Assembly: GCA_019894735.1 (NCBI GenBank)
Contig: JAGXOB010000004.1
Span: 1 to 64,000, forward strand
Source of the DNA: Promethearchaeota archaeon
Lineage (GTDB): Archaea > Asgardarchaeota > Lokiarchaeia > Sigynarchaeales > SOKP01
Reading direction: 5' to 3'
DNA: 64,000 nt
Position numbers and translations under genes: made by a program. A model generated the notes under the pieces. It was given only the letters and a program-made list of their open reading frames with translations. It did no database searches and was not told where the DNA came from. Positions 8,742 through 18,265 of this stretch are shown piece by piece (within the stretch, counting starts at the first letter, position 1; every line of letters begins with the position of its first letter).

Positions 8742-10019
8742 ATGTCAGATGAACAGAGGGATCAAAAAGAAGAAGACACGTCAATGGCAGACGCGTTAAG
8801 TTCACTTGGTTGGATAGAAGAAAAAGATGATGAAGAGGAGATTCCAACTTCTGATGAAGACAAAATAAGAGAACAATTAAATTTCTTTATTGAGCAGAAC
8901 AAACAACTAAATGAAGAAATAAGCACACTTAAAGATGATTATGAAAGTCTTAAAACCATCTCTGAGACTTTTCATAACGAGAAAGAAAAGTCTATTCAAT
9001 TAGCAAAAGATAATAATGCTACAATAGAAGATTTACTTCAGAAAATTGTTGAAAAAGATAATCTTGTAAATGATCTTGAATCAAAAATTGAATTTCTGAA
9101 CGAAACAAACGTAGTAGATTTAGAAGTAAGCAAATCAATTGAAAGCAAAGAAAAAGAAATTGAATCTTTACAATCTCAAATAGGAGATAAAAACAAGCAG
9201 ATTGAAGAGTTCGAATTCTCTGCTAAAGAAAAAAATCAAATCATTCAGGACCAAAAAAATAAAATTAACGATCTAAATAAAGTTAATACCGAACAAGCTC
9301 AAAAAATAGAGGGTTTCAGTGCAGATTTGGAACAAATAAAGTCCGAACAACTAACTAACACCGGGCTTGTTGGGAGATTACAAGAAAAAGATGAAAAAAT
9401 CAAAGATTTAATGGAACAAATTCAATATTTAGAGAATGATACAGTTCAAAAATCCAAATTTGAAAAAGTTCAAGTGCTACTAGAAAAGAAAGACGAAATC
9501 ATTACAGAAAAAGAAAAAGAGATTTTTAAACTTGAAAGCTCTCAACAATCGTCTGTCCAATCGGTAAAAGAGTTACAACAAAAAGTAGAAACTTTCAGCT
9601 TAATTAAGAAAGATCTATCCAAAAAGGAAGAGCGAATTAAAAATTTAGTAATAGAGATTGAAAAATTAACTCAAAAAAATCTAACAAATGAAGAATTTAT
9701 CAATCAAATTCAAGCAAGACTAGAAGATTCCCAGGAAAAATCAGGCAATGTTACTGGAAAACTTGAATTAGAAATAATGAATTTAAGAAATGTCGTTGAC
9801 GAACAAGTTACCGAAATAAAAGAATTGAGAGAAAAAGAAGTTTCTTTGAAAAATAAAATATTTGAATCTGAGCAAATTGAAGACAGGATATTAACCGAAA
9901 TGCAAAATGTAAAAGATGAAAAACTTAAAGCGGAATCTCAACTCGAAGTTAAACAAAAAGAACTAGTTGAGTTAAAGAAGAAAATTAAAATTCTGCGTAG
10001 AGATATTAATAAAACTTAA
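8742..10019 (+). CDS. Long coiled-coil protein, unknown function
   Basis: This 425-residue protein is almost wholly alpha-helical coiled coil from residue 40 to the end, with heptad leucines and dense Glu/Lys/Gln. The first 40 residues are acidic (EEDTSMADALSSLGWIEEKDD) and look like a short interaction peptide. There is no ATPase head or membrane segment, so it is not an SMC protein. Asgard genomes carry many such proteins. A scaffold or cytoskeletal role is possible but not shown. It ends 70 bases before the convergent gelsolin gene. Confidence 0.6.
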   Translation: MSDEQRDQKEEDTSMADALSSLGWIEEKDDEEEIPTSDEDKIREQLNFFIEQNKQLNEEISTLKDDYESLKTISETFHNEKEKSIQLAKDNNATIEDLLQKIVEKDNLVNDLESKIEFLNETNVVDLEVSKSIESKEKEIESLQSQIGDKNKQIEEFEFSAKEKNQIIQDQKNKINDLNKVNTEQAQKIEGFSADLEQIKSEQLTNTGLVGRLQEKDEKIKDLMEQIQYLENDTVQKSKFEKVQVLLEKKDEIITEKEKEIFKLESSQQSSVQSVKELQQKVETFSLIKKDLSKKEERIKNLVIEIEKLTQKNLTNEEFINQIQARLEDSQEKSGNVTGKLELEIMNLRNVVDEQVTEIKELREKEVSLKNKIFESEQIEDRILTEMQNVKDEKLKAESQLEVKQKELVELKKKIKILRRDINKT

Positions 10020-10088
10020 TTCTAAAACTTCTTATTAAAAATTTAATTTAAAAAAAGATAAAAAAATTGTTTATTTTTAATTATGGGA

Positions 10089-11105
10089 TTATTTTTCCCT
10101 CCAATCCGTAGAGCACTCTCCACAGTGGTACATTTTGCCATAGACTCGTGGGTAATCTAAAATTATGTTGCTTTTATCAACGTTCTCATGAATCATCATT
10201 TTATCTTCAGTTCCACATTTTGGGCATCTTCGACGGCCTTCAGGTTTTTCAACAGTCAAGATTGAACGATCTACTTGTCCTGGGATTCCGGGACCAGCAC
10301 TTGAAGCACTTGCATTCTTAATTTGGTCAATATCTGCTCTTATTTCGTCGGGAGAAACCTCTCTTACCTCCGATTTAAATTCTGGTTGAATTTCTGCTGC
10401 TCCTCTATCTGCTTCGGTTTCTGGTTCTAACACCGATTCAGCTCTTAGTTGAACTGCGTCAGATTCCTTATAATCCACACCTCTCTCTAACGCTGCGAGG
10501 AATTCAGAATCGTCCCCTTCTTCAAAAATTCGTTCGTTTTGAGAACCAGCCCTTTCAGCGTCAATATTTCTTGCCCATTGACCTGCTTTTACTTTTTCTT
10601 TGACATTGCATGTCCTTCCTTGCCAAATATAAACTTTATTGCCTAAATCCGCAACATAACAATCCTCTGAATCTAATGAATTTTTCACAAAAGGAACTTG
10701 TATCATTTTCATAGCGTTAATACCCTCAAATTCTTCAGCTGAAACGCGATAAAGAATGTTCTTCCATTCTTCAAATCCTGCCCAATCACCAGTGGATACA
10801 TCTTTTAGAAGTGTTTTTGCGATGTTTTTCTCAACAACTTTCATAGTTCCCATAGGATTTATTAATTTTAAAAATGCGTTGGGTTCTTGATTTTCATCCA
10901 CAGTAATTATTTTAGCAGCTCCACCCCTTTGTTGGTCAAGTGTTCGTGCTTGTGCAGCTCCTGCAGTCTTTTCGTCTACTGAAGCCTTGCTACCTATCCA
11001 TACATAAATAGTTTTATCGTCATCAACTACATACACATCTCCCATTGAAAATACCGGCTTTGAAATCTCCTTTAGATTGCCTTGATCGACTAAAAATAGT
11101 TTCAT
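10089..11105 (-). CDS. Two-repeat gelsolin-like protein with C-terminal zinc ribbon
   Basis: This 338-residue Asgard signature protein has two gelsolin/ADF-H-like repeats. Repeat 1 (residues 1-85) contains GDVYVVDDDKTIYVWIGS and repeat 2 (110-215) contains EDCYVADLGNKVYIWQGR. Both match the gelsolin core strand pattern (D-x-Y-hhD...hYhWhG). A linker of about 75 acidic residues leads to a zinc ribbon with CPKCGTED (Cys294, Cys297) and CGECS (Cys328, Cys331). Two-domain Asgard gelsolins are known to bind and remodel actin. The zinc ribbon may add nucleic-acid or protein binding. A zinc-ribbon fusion is seen in some Loki homologues, but its job is unknown. Confidence 0.88.
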   Translation of the reverse strand: MKLFLVDQGNLKEISKPVFSMGDVYVVDDDKTIYVWIGSKASVDEKTAGAAQARTLDQQRGGAAKIITVDENQEPNAFLKLINPMGTMKVVEKNIAKTLLKDVSTGDWAGFEEWKNILYRVSAEEFEGINAMKMIQVPFVKNSLDSEDCYVADLGNKVYIWQGRTCNVKEKVKAGQWARNIDAERAGSQNERIFEEGDDSEFLAALERGVDYKESDAVQLRAESVLEPETEADRGAAEIQPEFKSEVREVSPDEIRADIDQIKNASASSAGPGIPGQVDRSILTVEKPEGRRRCPKCGTEDKMMIHENVDKSNIILDYPRVYGKMYHCGECSTDWREK

Positions 11106-11242
11106 ATAATATTCCTCAAAAAATTTTTATAACAAATTATAAAATTATAAAATTATAAAAATTATAAAATTCAAACTTTTTAACTGTGTGCAAAAACAAA
11201 TAAAAGGTTTAAAGATAATAGATAGAAAATATATTAATTTAG

Positions 11243-12622
11243 TTAAAAATCTTCTAACGCTAGGTTAATTCGGTTAACTAACTCAGGAATTTTTGTTAAA
11301 TCTATTGAACAGTAGGCGATTCTGATTCCGTTTATGTTATTATTGTGTTTCTCAATGGGAATTACTCCTACTTTGTATTTTCTTAATAGGTGATCTGCAA
11401 ACTGGTTAGCGCTAACTTTATCAGGATTTAGATTTACAAAGACGAAAAAACCTCCCGCGTTTGGATCTACTGAAATGTTCGAATTATCAATATTTCTAAG
11501 TTCTTCGTTAATTTTTTCATATCTATCTTTAAGGAGATTTTTAATTTTATTTCGTTTTTGGACCAATCCCTCCATACCGACCTCTTTGAAAAGTTTGATA
11601 GTTAGGGCTTGGTAGAAGTGGTTAGAATTTGAAATGGTAGTTCTCACTAACCCGGATAATTTATTGTTTAATTCCGATTTTAGTTCCATTAATTCCTCTC
11701 CACTACTAACCCAGTGTGGCTTTAATCCAATTGTAATGAAACCTATACGTCCACCATAGAGTAACATTTCTTTAGTTATTCCATCTAGCTTAATTGGAAT
11801 TATGTCTTCCTCTATCTCGTGTAGGGCGTAAAAGATGGAGTGTTTTATTACCCTATCAGAATAAATATATGGTTCGTATGCGTCATCAACTAATACAATA
11901 ATCGGTTTAGAAAGATCTTTTTGAGTTTGTCTCAATGTATTAATCAAATCTTTCAATTCTTCCTCGTTAGGAACGTAACCCGTAGGATTATTAGGGAACC
12001 CTAAAATTAGGGTTATCTTTTCTTGATTCTTAGAAATTTCGTAAATTGCATCTTTTAGCCCTTGAACATTGAATTTCCCTTCAATGAAAAAATCAAATGA
12101 TTTAATTTTAGCTCCAAGTAATGTCTCTACAATATTATCATAATTACCCCATCTCTTATTGGGAGAAATAATGAATTCTCCCGGGTTTAAGAACAGAGAA
12201 CAGCATAAAAATATACCATTTGTTAATCCTGCAGTTACTACAGGAGTAGTGGTAAAATTTTCAAGTTTGTGTAACTCACCTAATTCAGAATCTTTACTAT
12301 AAAGTGATTTCTTAATTAACCATTTTTTCCAATAAGTTTTTAATTCTTCAAGACCAGAAACTTGACAATAGGGAACAACTTCCTTCACGCTAAGTTTAGT
12401 ATAATTTTTAATATCTTCTAAATAAAGAGGAAGCCATTCAGAACTCCCCCCTTCAATAAAATCTTTCTCGAATCCAAAAGCAGATCCAAGAGTACCACTA
12501 ATTTCAGCTTCCTTTTTTGCTCTACCCGACCAATGAAAAATGCCTTGAGGTAAATAAATACGTTTTCCTTGCTCTGAGAATGTATTATAGAGTGGAGTTT
12601 TTTTAGTCACTTCAAATTCCAT
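11243..12622 (-). CDS. PLP-dependent aminotransferase, class I/II
   Basis: This 459-residue fold-type I aminotransferase shows GFPNNPTGY (the Asn that contacts the PLP ring), VDDAYEPYIY (Asp and Tyr of the cofactor site), and DGITKEMLLYGGRIG, where the lysine forms the Schiff base. Near the C-terminus RIAYCSI carries the carboxylate-binding arginine. It is longer than the usual 390-430 because of an extended N-terminus. The substrate cannot be fixed, though aromatic or aspartate-type aminotransferases are closest by pattern. It is a single gene. A TATA-like element lies upstream near 12650. Confidence 0.85.
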   Translation of the reverse strand: MEFEVTKKTPLYNTFSEQGKRIYLPQGIFHWSGRAKKEAEISGTLGSAFGFEKDFIEGGSSEWLPLYLEDIKNYTKLSVKEVVPYCQVSGLEELKTYWKKWLIKKSLYSKDSELGELHKLENFTTTPVVTAGLTNGIFLCCSLFLNPGEFIISPNKRWGNYDNIVETLLGAKIKSFDFFIEGKFNVQGLKDAIYEISKNQEKITLILGFPNNPTGYVPNEEELKDLINTLRQTQKDLSKPIIVLVDDAYEPYIYSDRVIKHSIFYALHEIEEDIIPIKLDGITKEMLLYGGRIGFITIGLKPHWVSSGEELMELKSELNNKLSGLVRTTISNSNHFYQALTIKLFKEVGMEGLVQKRNKIKNLLKDRYEKINEELRNIDNSNISVDPNAGGFFVFVNLNPDKVSANQFADHLLRKYKVGVIPIEKHNNNINGIRIAYCSIDLTKIPELVNRINLALEDF

Positions 12623-12792
12623 GATATTATAAGTAAATCTTCATCGAATAAAAGTTTTTAAGCTGATTATAGCAACTTTTTATTAACCTTTTAAGAATTT
12701 AACATAAATGGAGTAATAAAACTCAATGGACAACCAAAATACTGAATTTAAATAGAACTAAAGATATAAAATAATATAAGTGACTTCTTAAA

Positions 12793-13452
12793 ATGATAGA
12801 AATATTTGTCCTTTCTTTCCTTGTTGCTCTTACTGGGGCTTTATCTCCCGGACCTCTTTTGACTTTTACAATTTATAAGTCACTAAAACAAGAGAGAGGA
12901 TATTTAGCAGCGATTTATATCCTATTAGGGCATGCTACTATCGAACTGATTTTAATAATTGCTTTACTTGCTGGAGCTTCCTACCTTTTTCAAAATCTTA
13001 TCTTTTTAACATTTATCGGAGTAATAGGAGGAGGTTTGTTGTTTATCTACGGAATACTTACAATAAAGGAGGTTTTAAAAACGGACTCTGAATCTGATTA
13101 CACCCTTGAGGGAAATACAATAAAGGGGTATAAAGGGAATAGCTATTTAGGTGGGATGTTCGTTAGTTTGTCTAACCCGTTTTGGACGTTTTGGTGGGCA
13201 GTGATAGGGCTCTCCTTGATGGTGAATTTTAATATCACGCTATTAAACCCTATTAAAATGCTAGTATTCTTTTTAGGACACGAGTTAGGAGATATAGTTT
13301 GGTATATTCCAATCTCTTTATTCGTTTATTATGGCGGAAAATCCTTGAATCCCAAGATATACAAATACGTTTTGATCGCCTGTGGCGTTTTTATGATTGT
13401 TTTCGGTATCTACCTTTCTTTTAGTATAGTTTTCGACCCCCCTACAATATAA
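12793..13452 (+). CDS. LysE/RhtB-family amino-acid exporter
   Basis: This 219-residue protein has six hydrophobic segments and the LysE signature near the N-terminus (TGALSPGPLLTFTIYKSLKQ). LGHATIELILI follows in helix 2 and a second glycine-rich block (LGGMFVSLSNPFWTFWW) opens helix 4. The family exports basic or neutral amino acids and similar metabolites. It is transcribed away from the aminotransferase gene, with about 170 bases between starts, so a shared amino-acid theme is possible but not proven. Confidence 0.85.
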   Translation: MIEIFVLSFLVALTGALSPGPLLTFTIYKSLKQERGYLAAIYILLGHATIELILIIALLAGASYLFQNLIFLTFIGVIGGGLLFIYGILTIKEVLKTDSESDYTLEGNTIKGYKGNSYLGGMFVSLSNPFWTFWWAVIGLSLMVNFNITLLNPIKMLVFFLGHELGDIVWYIPISLFVYYGGKSLNPKIYKYVLIACGVFMIVFGIYLSFSIVFDPPTI

Positions 13453-13688
13453 AAACCTAGATGCTTAAATCTTTCATTTTTAACAAAAAATATCCTAGTA
13501 TCACATATATATAATAATTCTCGAAAAACTTCTTACAATAAAGAATATAAATTTCGAAATTTATTGGATACTATAAGCTAAGAGTATTAGAAATTCGGTT
13601 CTGACCGATTTTTGAAACAAACAACCTTCAATTAAATTATTCTTATGGGAATTATAATTAAATGTAAAAAATCTTCGTTGAGTGAATT

Positions 13689-14561
13689 ATGAGCGACAAT
13701 CAAATGATCAACTGTCCTGTCTGTCAAATGAAGTTCATACCGAGAACATTTTACCCAGATGAAGCCATATTTTCTACTCATAGTGGAAAAAAAGTGTCTG
13801 GATTTAATGGTTACATAAGCTCTACAACTATTAAACCGCAAGAAGTTATTTTAAGTTCGTGGGTAACCTATTGTCCTTCATGTAATTATATTTTAAGATT
13901 TGTAAAAGAAATAGTAAGGAAGGAAAAAATAATCGCTCAAAAAACAATCTCACAAGATGTTAATGATAAATATAACAGCTACTATCATGGATTTCCTTAC
14001 GGCGATTACTCCCAACATCTAAAAGAATTAACTAAAAAAGTAAAAGGTAAAATTGAAGAAGAGCTTGAAGAACTCAATTTTAGTGCTTGGGAAAATTTAT
14101 ACAGCATTGACGATAATTTTAAATTCTTGGTCCGATTTTTTGCAAATTTGGAGAACTATTGCGATTCAAAACTCGGAATGGTAAACGATAAAAATATGAC
14201 AAGCAAAATAAAACGGTTAAAACTACCTAAAGACATCGAGATAACTTTAATGCAGCTAAATAATATCAAAGACGGCATTGTGAAGGGAGATTATGAACTT
14301 TCAGGTGACGACGAGGAAAACATCGATAAAATTCTTGTTAATTTTGTTTTGTACTTAATTAAAAAACACATTCAACCTCTCATCGACAAAAAACAACTTG
14401 AAAAGGGATTTAACTTTATAACCCACGAAGATTTTGAAGTAGAAATAAAATCGTTCTTAGGTAACTACCTCTATTCAAATTTCAACAACGATCCTTCTTC
14501 TAATAAGCAAATTCGATTATTTTTAAACGAGCTCTATAAGGAAATTGATATCGTGGAATAA
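13689..14561 (+). CDS. DUF2225-like zinc-binding protein
   Basis: This 290-residue protein starts with a paired-cysteine zinc site: CPVCQMKF at residues 9-16 and CPSCNYIL about 50 residues later. Helical, charged sequence fills the rest. The N-terminal block resembles DUF2225 proteins, whose function is unknown. The stop is directly followed (1 base) by the stop of the convergent RING gene, which also ends in a zinc module. Confidence 0.55.
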   Translation: MSDNQMINCPVCQMKFIPRTFYPDEAIFSTHSGKKVSGFNGYISSTTIKPQEVILSSWVTYCPSCNYILRFVKEIVRKEKIIAQKTISQDVNDKYNSYYHGFPYGDYSQHLKELTKKVKGKIEEELEELNFSAWENLYSIDDNFKFLVRFFANLENYCDSKLGMVNDKNMTSKIKRLKLPKDIEITLMQLNNIKDGIVKGDYELSGDDEENIDKILVNFVLYLIKKHIQPLIDKKQLEKGFNFITHEDFEVEIKSFLGNYLYSNFNNDPSSNKQIRLFLNELYKEIDIVE

Positions 14562-16613
14562 TTATTCGCTCTCAAATAATCCTAGATTAGGATCTAAAAA
14601 AGTGTTCTGACACATAGGACATGAATTATGTTTTGAAAGCCACTCAGCTACGCACAAATAATGATATGTTGAATTGCAGAAGGGGCATGTAATTAATTTA
14701 TCTTGAACAAAGTTAATATATTTATGACAAACCGTACATTGAACATTAGATACTGATACTCCTTGTCTCAATTTAACCTTATTTGTTAAAATCTCCTCTA
14801 ATTTAGCGCGTTCTAATTCGTATAACCCAAGGCTCGAAGTAATTTGGTTTATTTTCGAATTTATTTCAGAAATTCGTTCTTTAAGTTCATCCTCAGACAA
14901 TTTGTTCGCTAAAAATGAAGACAATGCAAAATTAAACGGCAAACCTTCAAAATTTTCTGATTTTTTGGTTATTTCTGTGATTTCTGCGAATAGTATTGAC
15001 TCAGTATCTATTAACTCCTTGAAACTTTTGAAAATCTTATTCATCAATACAGTTAATAAAAAAGTAAGTTGTTGTTGTTTACGATTGAAGTTATCTTCCC
15101 AGTTTTTAATAACGGTATACATATCAATATTATCATTCTTAAATGTATCCAATTTAGAGTAAACTTCGCTTTTTATTTGTTCAATTTTTCCTTTATAATT
15201 GCTTAGAAGGTCCTTGATTTCTCTAAGCTGTGGTAATTCCTCTTTAATAATAAGAGATGTCTCATCTTCGTAGGAATTTATTAGTTTATTTACCTCAGCA
15301 ATTTTTTCATCAACGTAAGCCCTAACATCTACTCTCAAACTCTCATCTTTAATATTGTTAAGGTAATTCGAATAATCTTCTTTTCGCCGTATTATTTCTG
15401 AAATTATGTTTGCTAATGTCTTTTTTAGAGTAGATGTAATGTTAATATAAGGTTTTAAAATTTTGTCGAAGTTCAATATCCAAGCATCGATTTCGTCTAT
15501 TTTTAAGGCAAAATCATCAACTTTGCTATAATTAGAATTAATAACTTTTATAAATTCCTCAGGATCGCTCGTATCACTCATTAACCCTTGGAATTTCTTA
15601 TCTAAACCTTTAAAATATAAATCGACAATTTTAGGTAGAAATTCGCTAAATTTTTGTTCCAGCAAGAGCTCTACCTTTAATTTACCCAATCCATGTCCGC
15701 CTAAATCGTAATGTTTATCTAAAACCTCAATTTCTTGTAGATGGGTTTTCAATTTATCTTTGATTAATAAAACTATAACTGGACGCATCTTATCTTTTAA
15801 GTTTTGTATTGATTTTTTTCTTTCCAAAACGTTTACGAATGCCTCTCCTTCATAATCCTCGATTATACCATAGTGGTATAATAAATAAATGAAATCGCCG
15901 TAAATTTCTATGTTTTCGTCTGCTTTACCTAAAATGAACTGATATAATTCGTCAAAATGAAAGTTTAATACAATTTCTTTACGGGATTTTATCTTTTTAG
16001 TTAATTTAGCTTCGACCAAGCTTGTTACATAAACAGTAAGTTCTTGAAGCTCCTCCCAATTATCTAAATTGTTAGGAATATCGTTAAATTTAAAAAATAG
16101 ATTTTTTATTTTATTTGCTTCGATCCATAAAGTATCATCGTTTTCATATTCGTGTTCAGGTTTCTCTGTGTTTTCTTCTAATCGAGGCAGAAATTTGCCA
16201 ACGTAACTTAGTAATTCCTTACTATCGTTCAAAAATTGATCTAAATATCCGTTATTTTTTACTAATCGCTTCACATTTCTTCCGTTTGAGCTCAAATTCG
16301 TTAGATTGTTCGAAATTAATTTCAATTCGTTGGTTATTGCCTGTTTTAAAGAGAAAAATTCTTTTTTCGAATGTGAAACTAAATATTTTTCGCTAAAAGT
16401 TTTAATTTTGCTAAAATATTCTGAAAATGAGTTAAATACCTCGAGTTTAAACTCAGATTTTAGAAAATCATCAAGTTCTTGTGAGCTCGTCTTGTCTGAT
16501 TTAAGTTCTGTAATAGTATTTTTAACTCGTAAAATTTCTTCCTTACTATATCCATTTATTTCTCTAAAACCCTCGTAGATATTGTCAAATAAACGCAAAG
16601 AAAACCACCACAT
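14562..16613 (-). CDS. Large helical protein with C-terminal RING-type zinc finger
   Basis: This 683-residue protein is mostly alpha-helical (residues 1-610), with Leu/Glu/Lys-rich stretches and no obvious enzyme domain. The last 60 residues form a RING/RINGv-type finger. CTVC (626-629), CPFC (643-646), His651, Cys654 and CPMC (665-668) give a C4HC3 order, and a conserved Trp sits before the last pair (AEWLSKHNSCPMC). RING domains recruit ubiquitin-loaded E2 enzymes, and Asgard archaea have a ubiquitin-like system, so an E3-like role is reasonable but inferred. No ubiquitin, E1 or E2 gene is in the window. A proteasome subunit lies next door upstream. Confidence 0.7.
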   Translation of the reverse strand: MWWFSLRLFDNIYEGFREINGYSKEEILRVKNTITELKSDKTSSQELDDFLKSEFKLEVFNSFSEYFSKIKTFSEKYLVSHSKKEFFSLKQAITNELKLISNNLTNLSSNGRNVKRLVKNNGYLDQFLNDSKELLSYVGKFLPRLEENTEKPEHEYENDDTLWIEANKIKNLFFKFNDIPNNLDNWEELQELTVYVTSLVEAKLTKKIKSRKEIVLNFHFDELYQFILGKADENIEIYGDFIYLLYHYGIIEDYEGEAFVNVLERKKSIQNLKDKMRPVIVLLIKDKLKTHLQEIEVLDKHYDLGGHGLGKLKVELLLEQKFSEFLPKIVDLYFKGLDKKFQGLMSDTSDPEEFIKVINSNYSKVDDFALKIDEIDAWILNFDKILKPYINITSTLKKTLANIISEIIRRKEDYSNYLNNIKDESLRVDVRAYVDEKIAEVNKLINSYEDETSLIIKEELPQLREIKDLLSNYKGKIEQIKSEVYSKLDTFKNDNIDMYTVIKNWEDNFNRKQQQLTFLLTVLMNKIFKSFKELIDTESILFAEITEITKKSENFEGLPFNFALSSFLANKLSEDELKERISEINSKINQITSSLGLYELERAKLEEILTNKVKLRQGVSVSNVQCTVCHKYINFVQDKLITCPFCNSTYHYLCVAEWLSKHNSCPMCQNTFLDPNLGLFESE

Positions 16614-16707
16614 TAATTAGCAAAAAATTAACAATTTCAAAAATGTGGCATTCCATTAAATTTTTTTGTAAAAATGAGAACAAGTAAAATTGTAAAAAAT
16701 TTCTTTA

Positions 16708-17325
16708 TTATTCGCCTAATTCCTTAATCTCAATACGCCTCTCTTCCGCGCCATCTTGTGTTATTATCAGTAAATCAATTCCATTACCAGACATAATATC
16801 TCTCTTAATTGAGGTCCTAATCGCTTTTTCGACTAGCTTTGCACCCTCTTCAACAGTCATTTCTGGGTTGTATTCTGCCTCCAGAATTCCTATGGAAAGA
16901 AGCATTCCCGTTCCTGTTGCACCAAAATCTTCTGGCATTAATGAACCAAGAGCATCTAATGTGTATAATTGTGGACCGTCTTTATCAACTCCCGCAATTA
17001 TTAAGTTCGTGTAAAAAGGCGCCATTTTTCGAGAATATAACATATTAGAAACCATTTTCCCTATGCTTTTAGTACTAATTCTATCGTGAGCTTCTAATTC
17101 GTATAACGCCGCTTGAGCCTTTAACACTCTTGATACAAACTGGAAATCACCAATTAATCCGTAAGCCGCTAGACCTATATTGTCGGTGATTTTAAATAAT
17201 TTTTGAGTGGCTTTATTGATTACCGTATATCCCCATGTTGCTCTGCGATCGTTTCCTAATACAACTCCATCTTTACATTTAATAGCGACTGCAGTTGCCC
17301 CGGGAACCATAATTTGTTGAGACAT
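16708..17325 (-). CDS. Proteasome beta-type subunit lacking the catalytic Thr1
   Basis: This 205-residue Ntn-hydrolase-fold beta subunit aligns cleanly with archaeal PsmB: KDGVVLGNDRRATWG, TQKLFKI, AAYGLIGDFQFV, SNMLYSRK, GATGTGM and SGNGIDL. By alignment with Thermoplasma beta, Asp17 (in DRR) and Lys33 (in QKLF) are kept. The Gly-Thr processing site is PGATAVAIK, so residue 1 is Ala and the next is Thr. That removes the usual nucleophile, as in the non-catalytic eukaryotic beta subunits. It probably joins a mixed beta ring with an active subunit encoded elsewhere. No alpha subunit is nearby. Confidence 0.85.
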   Translation of the reverse strand: MSQQIMVPGATAVAIKCKDGVVLGNDRRATWGYTVINKATQKLFKITDNIGLAAYGLIGDFQFVSRVLKAQAALYELEAHDRISTKSIGKMVSNMLYSRKMAPFYTNLIIAGVDKDGPQLYTLDALGSLMPEDFGATGTGMLLSIGILEAEYNPEMTVEEGAKLVEKAIRTSIKRDIMSGNGIDLLIITQDGAEERRIEIKELGE

Positions 17326-17838
17326 TTGTTTATACCTTTTATAATCTAATTTTAAGAAATAAAGAATAAATCTATCTTATATTCTATAAAAAAATTCAAA
17401 ATTAAATAAAATTTGCTTTTTAAATTATAACATTTTATTGAAATTTTCAAAAAATTGAAGTTTCTCATCCGTGAATTATGTTAATAACTTTTCATATTAG
17501 AATTAATCTTGTGATTTCTTAATTACAACTTATTTTTATTAATTAGGGTGATTATGACTTAATTATTATGATCATACATGATTTGATATAATATTCATTG
17601 GGGATGATTTACTTCACCTCAAAATTTTTTAATAACCCATTAAATGATAACAAAATCGAGATAAAACACGATTGACTCTATTTTGATATTTGAATTATTG
17701 CGATTCTAAATAAGTTAATTCAAATTTTTCGAATGATCAACCATTGCATGATCATAGATATTACCAATTATAATAAAACCATGTTTTTTTGTCGTGATTT
17801 TTTATGCATTTAATTCTTGAAGTTCTTCACAAATAGGC
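17326..17838. other. Long AT-rich intergenic region upstream of the histone gene
   Basis: About 510 bases hold no convincing gene on either strand. The sequence is very AT-rich, with several copies of short palindromes such as TGATCAT and GATCAT (near 17570 and 17745-17757). The left end holds the promoter of the divergent proteasome gene. I looked for origin-type (ORB) repeats and for a Cdc6 gene and found neither. Confidence 0.4.
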
Positions 17839-17854
17839 AAAAGATTTAAATAAC
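17839..17854 (+). promoter_or_regulatory. Archaeal BRE/TATA promoter of the histone gene
   Basis: AAAAGATTTAAATAAC is a near-consensus archaeal BRE plus TATA box. Transcription would start about 25 bases on, near 17875-17880. That leaves a leader of about 70 A-rich bases ending in a strong ribosome-binding site (GTGGAGG) nine bases before the ATG. This fits a highly expressed histone. Confidence 0.65.
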
Positions 17855-17950
17855 TCTTCGGATATATTACTATCTAAGAAACTTTAATAATAAATACAAA
17901 AAAAATTAAAAATTTAAAAGTTAAAAATTTAAATAGTGGAGGAATAAAAA

Positions 17951-18169
17951 ATGGCTAAAAAGAAACATAGTTTTGCATGGTCACCAATTCGGAGACTTAT
18001 GAAACAACAGGGTGCTAGCATCGTAGCAAGAAACGCAGTAGATCTTTTAATTGATCATCTTGAAAAGACTGCTACTGGTTTAACTGAACAAGCACGAGCT
18101 TTTACCATGCATGCTAACAGAAAGAAAATCACAAAGAATGATCTCTTGCTTTCAATTAAATACAAATAG
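17951..18169 (+). CDS. Archaeal histone
   Basis: This 72-residue protein is one histone fold of three helices. It reads SWxPIRRLMKQQGASIVA-like at the start (FAWSPIRRLMKQQGASIVAR), then NAVDLLIDHLEKTATGL in the long helix, and ends RKKITKNDLLLSIKYK, as in HMf-type histones. These proteins dimerise and wrap DNA into hypernucleosomes. The short basic N-terminus (MAKKKHS) is slightly extended compared with HMfB. It has a good promoter, a GGAGG ribosome-binding site and a T-run terminator, so it is a stand-alone transcription unit. Confidence 0.92.
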   Translation: MAKKKHSFAWSPIRRLMKQQGASIVARNAVDLLIDHLEKTATGLTEQARAFTMHANRKKITKNDLLLSIKYK

Positions 18170-18183
18170 AGAAACATTCTTGG

Positions 18184-18219
18184 TTAGAGCTCTAATCTTA
18201 TTTATTTCTTTTTTTTTTA
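18184..18219 (+). terminator. Histone gene terminator
   Basis: A 12-base palindrome (TTAGAGCTCTAA at 18184-18195) is followed by a long T-rich tract at 18197-18219. T-tracts are enough to end transcription in archaea, and the position 15 bases after the histone stop fits. Confidence 0.5.
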
Positions 18220-18265
18220 TTTTATTTAATTAATTTAAAGAAGAAATCAACCTTTGTCTTATACA

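Noticed and set aside
17326..17838. Possible replication origin in the long AT-rich gap
   Set aside because: No ORB-type repeats and no Cdc6/Orc1 gene are seen. The short TGATCAT palindromes are few and irregular.
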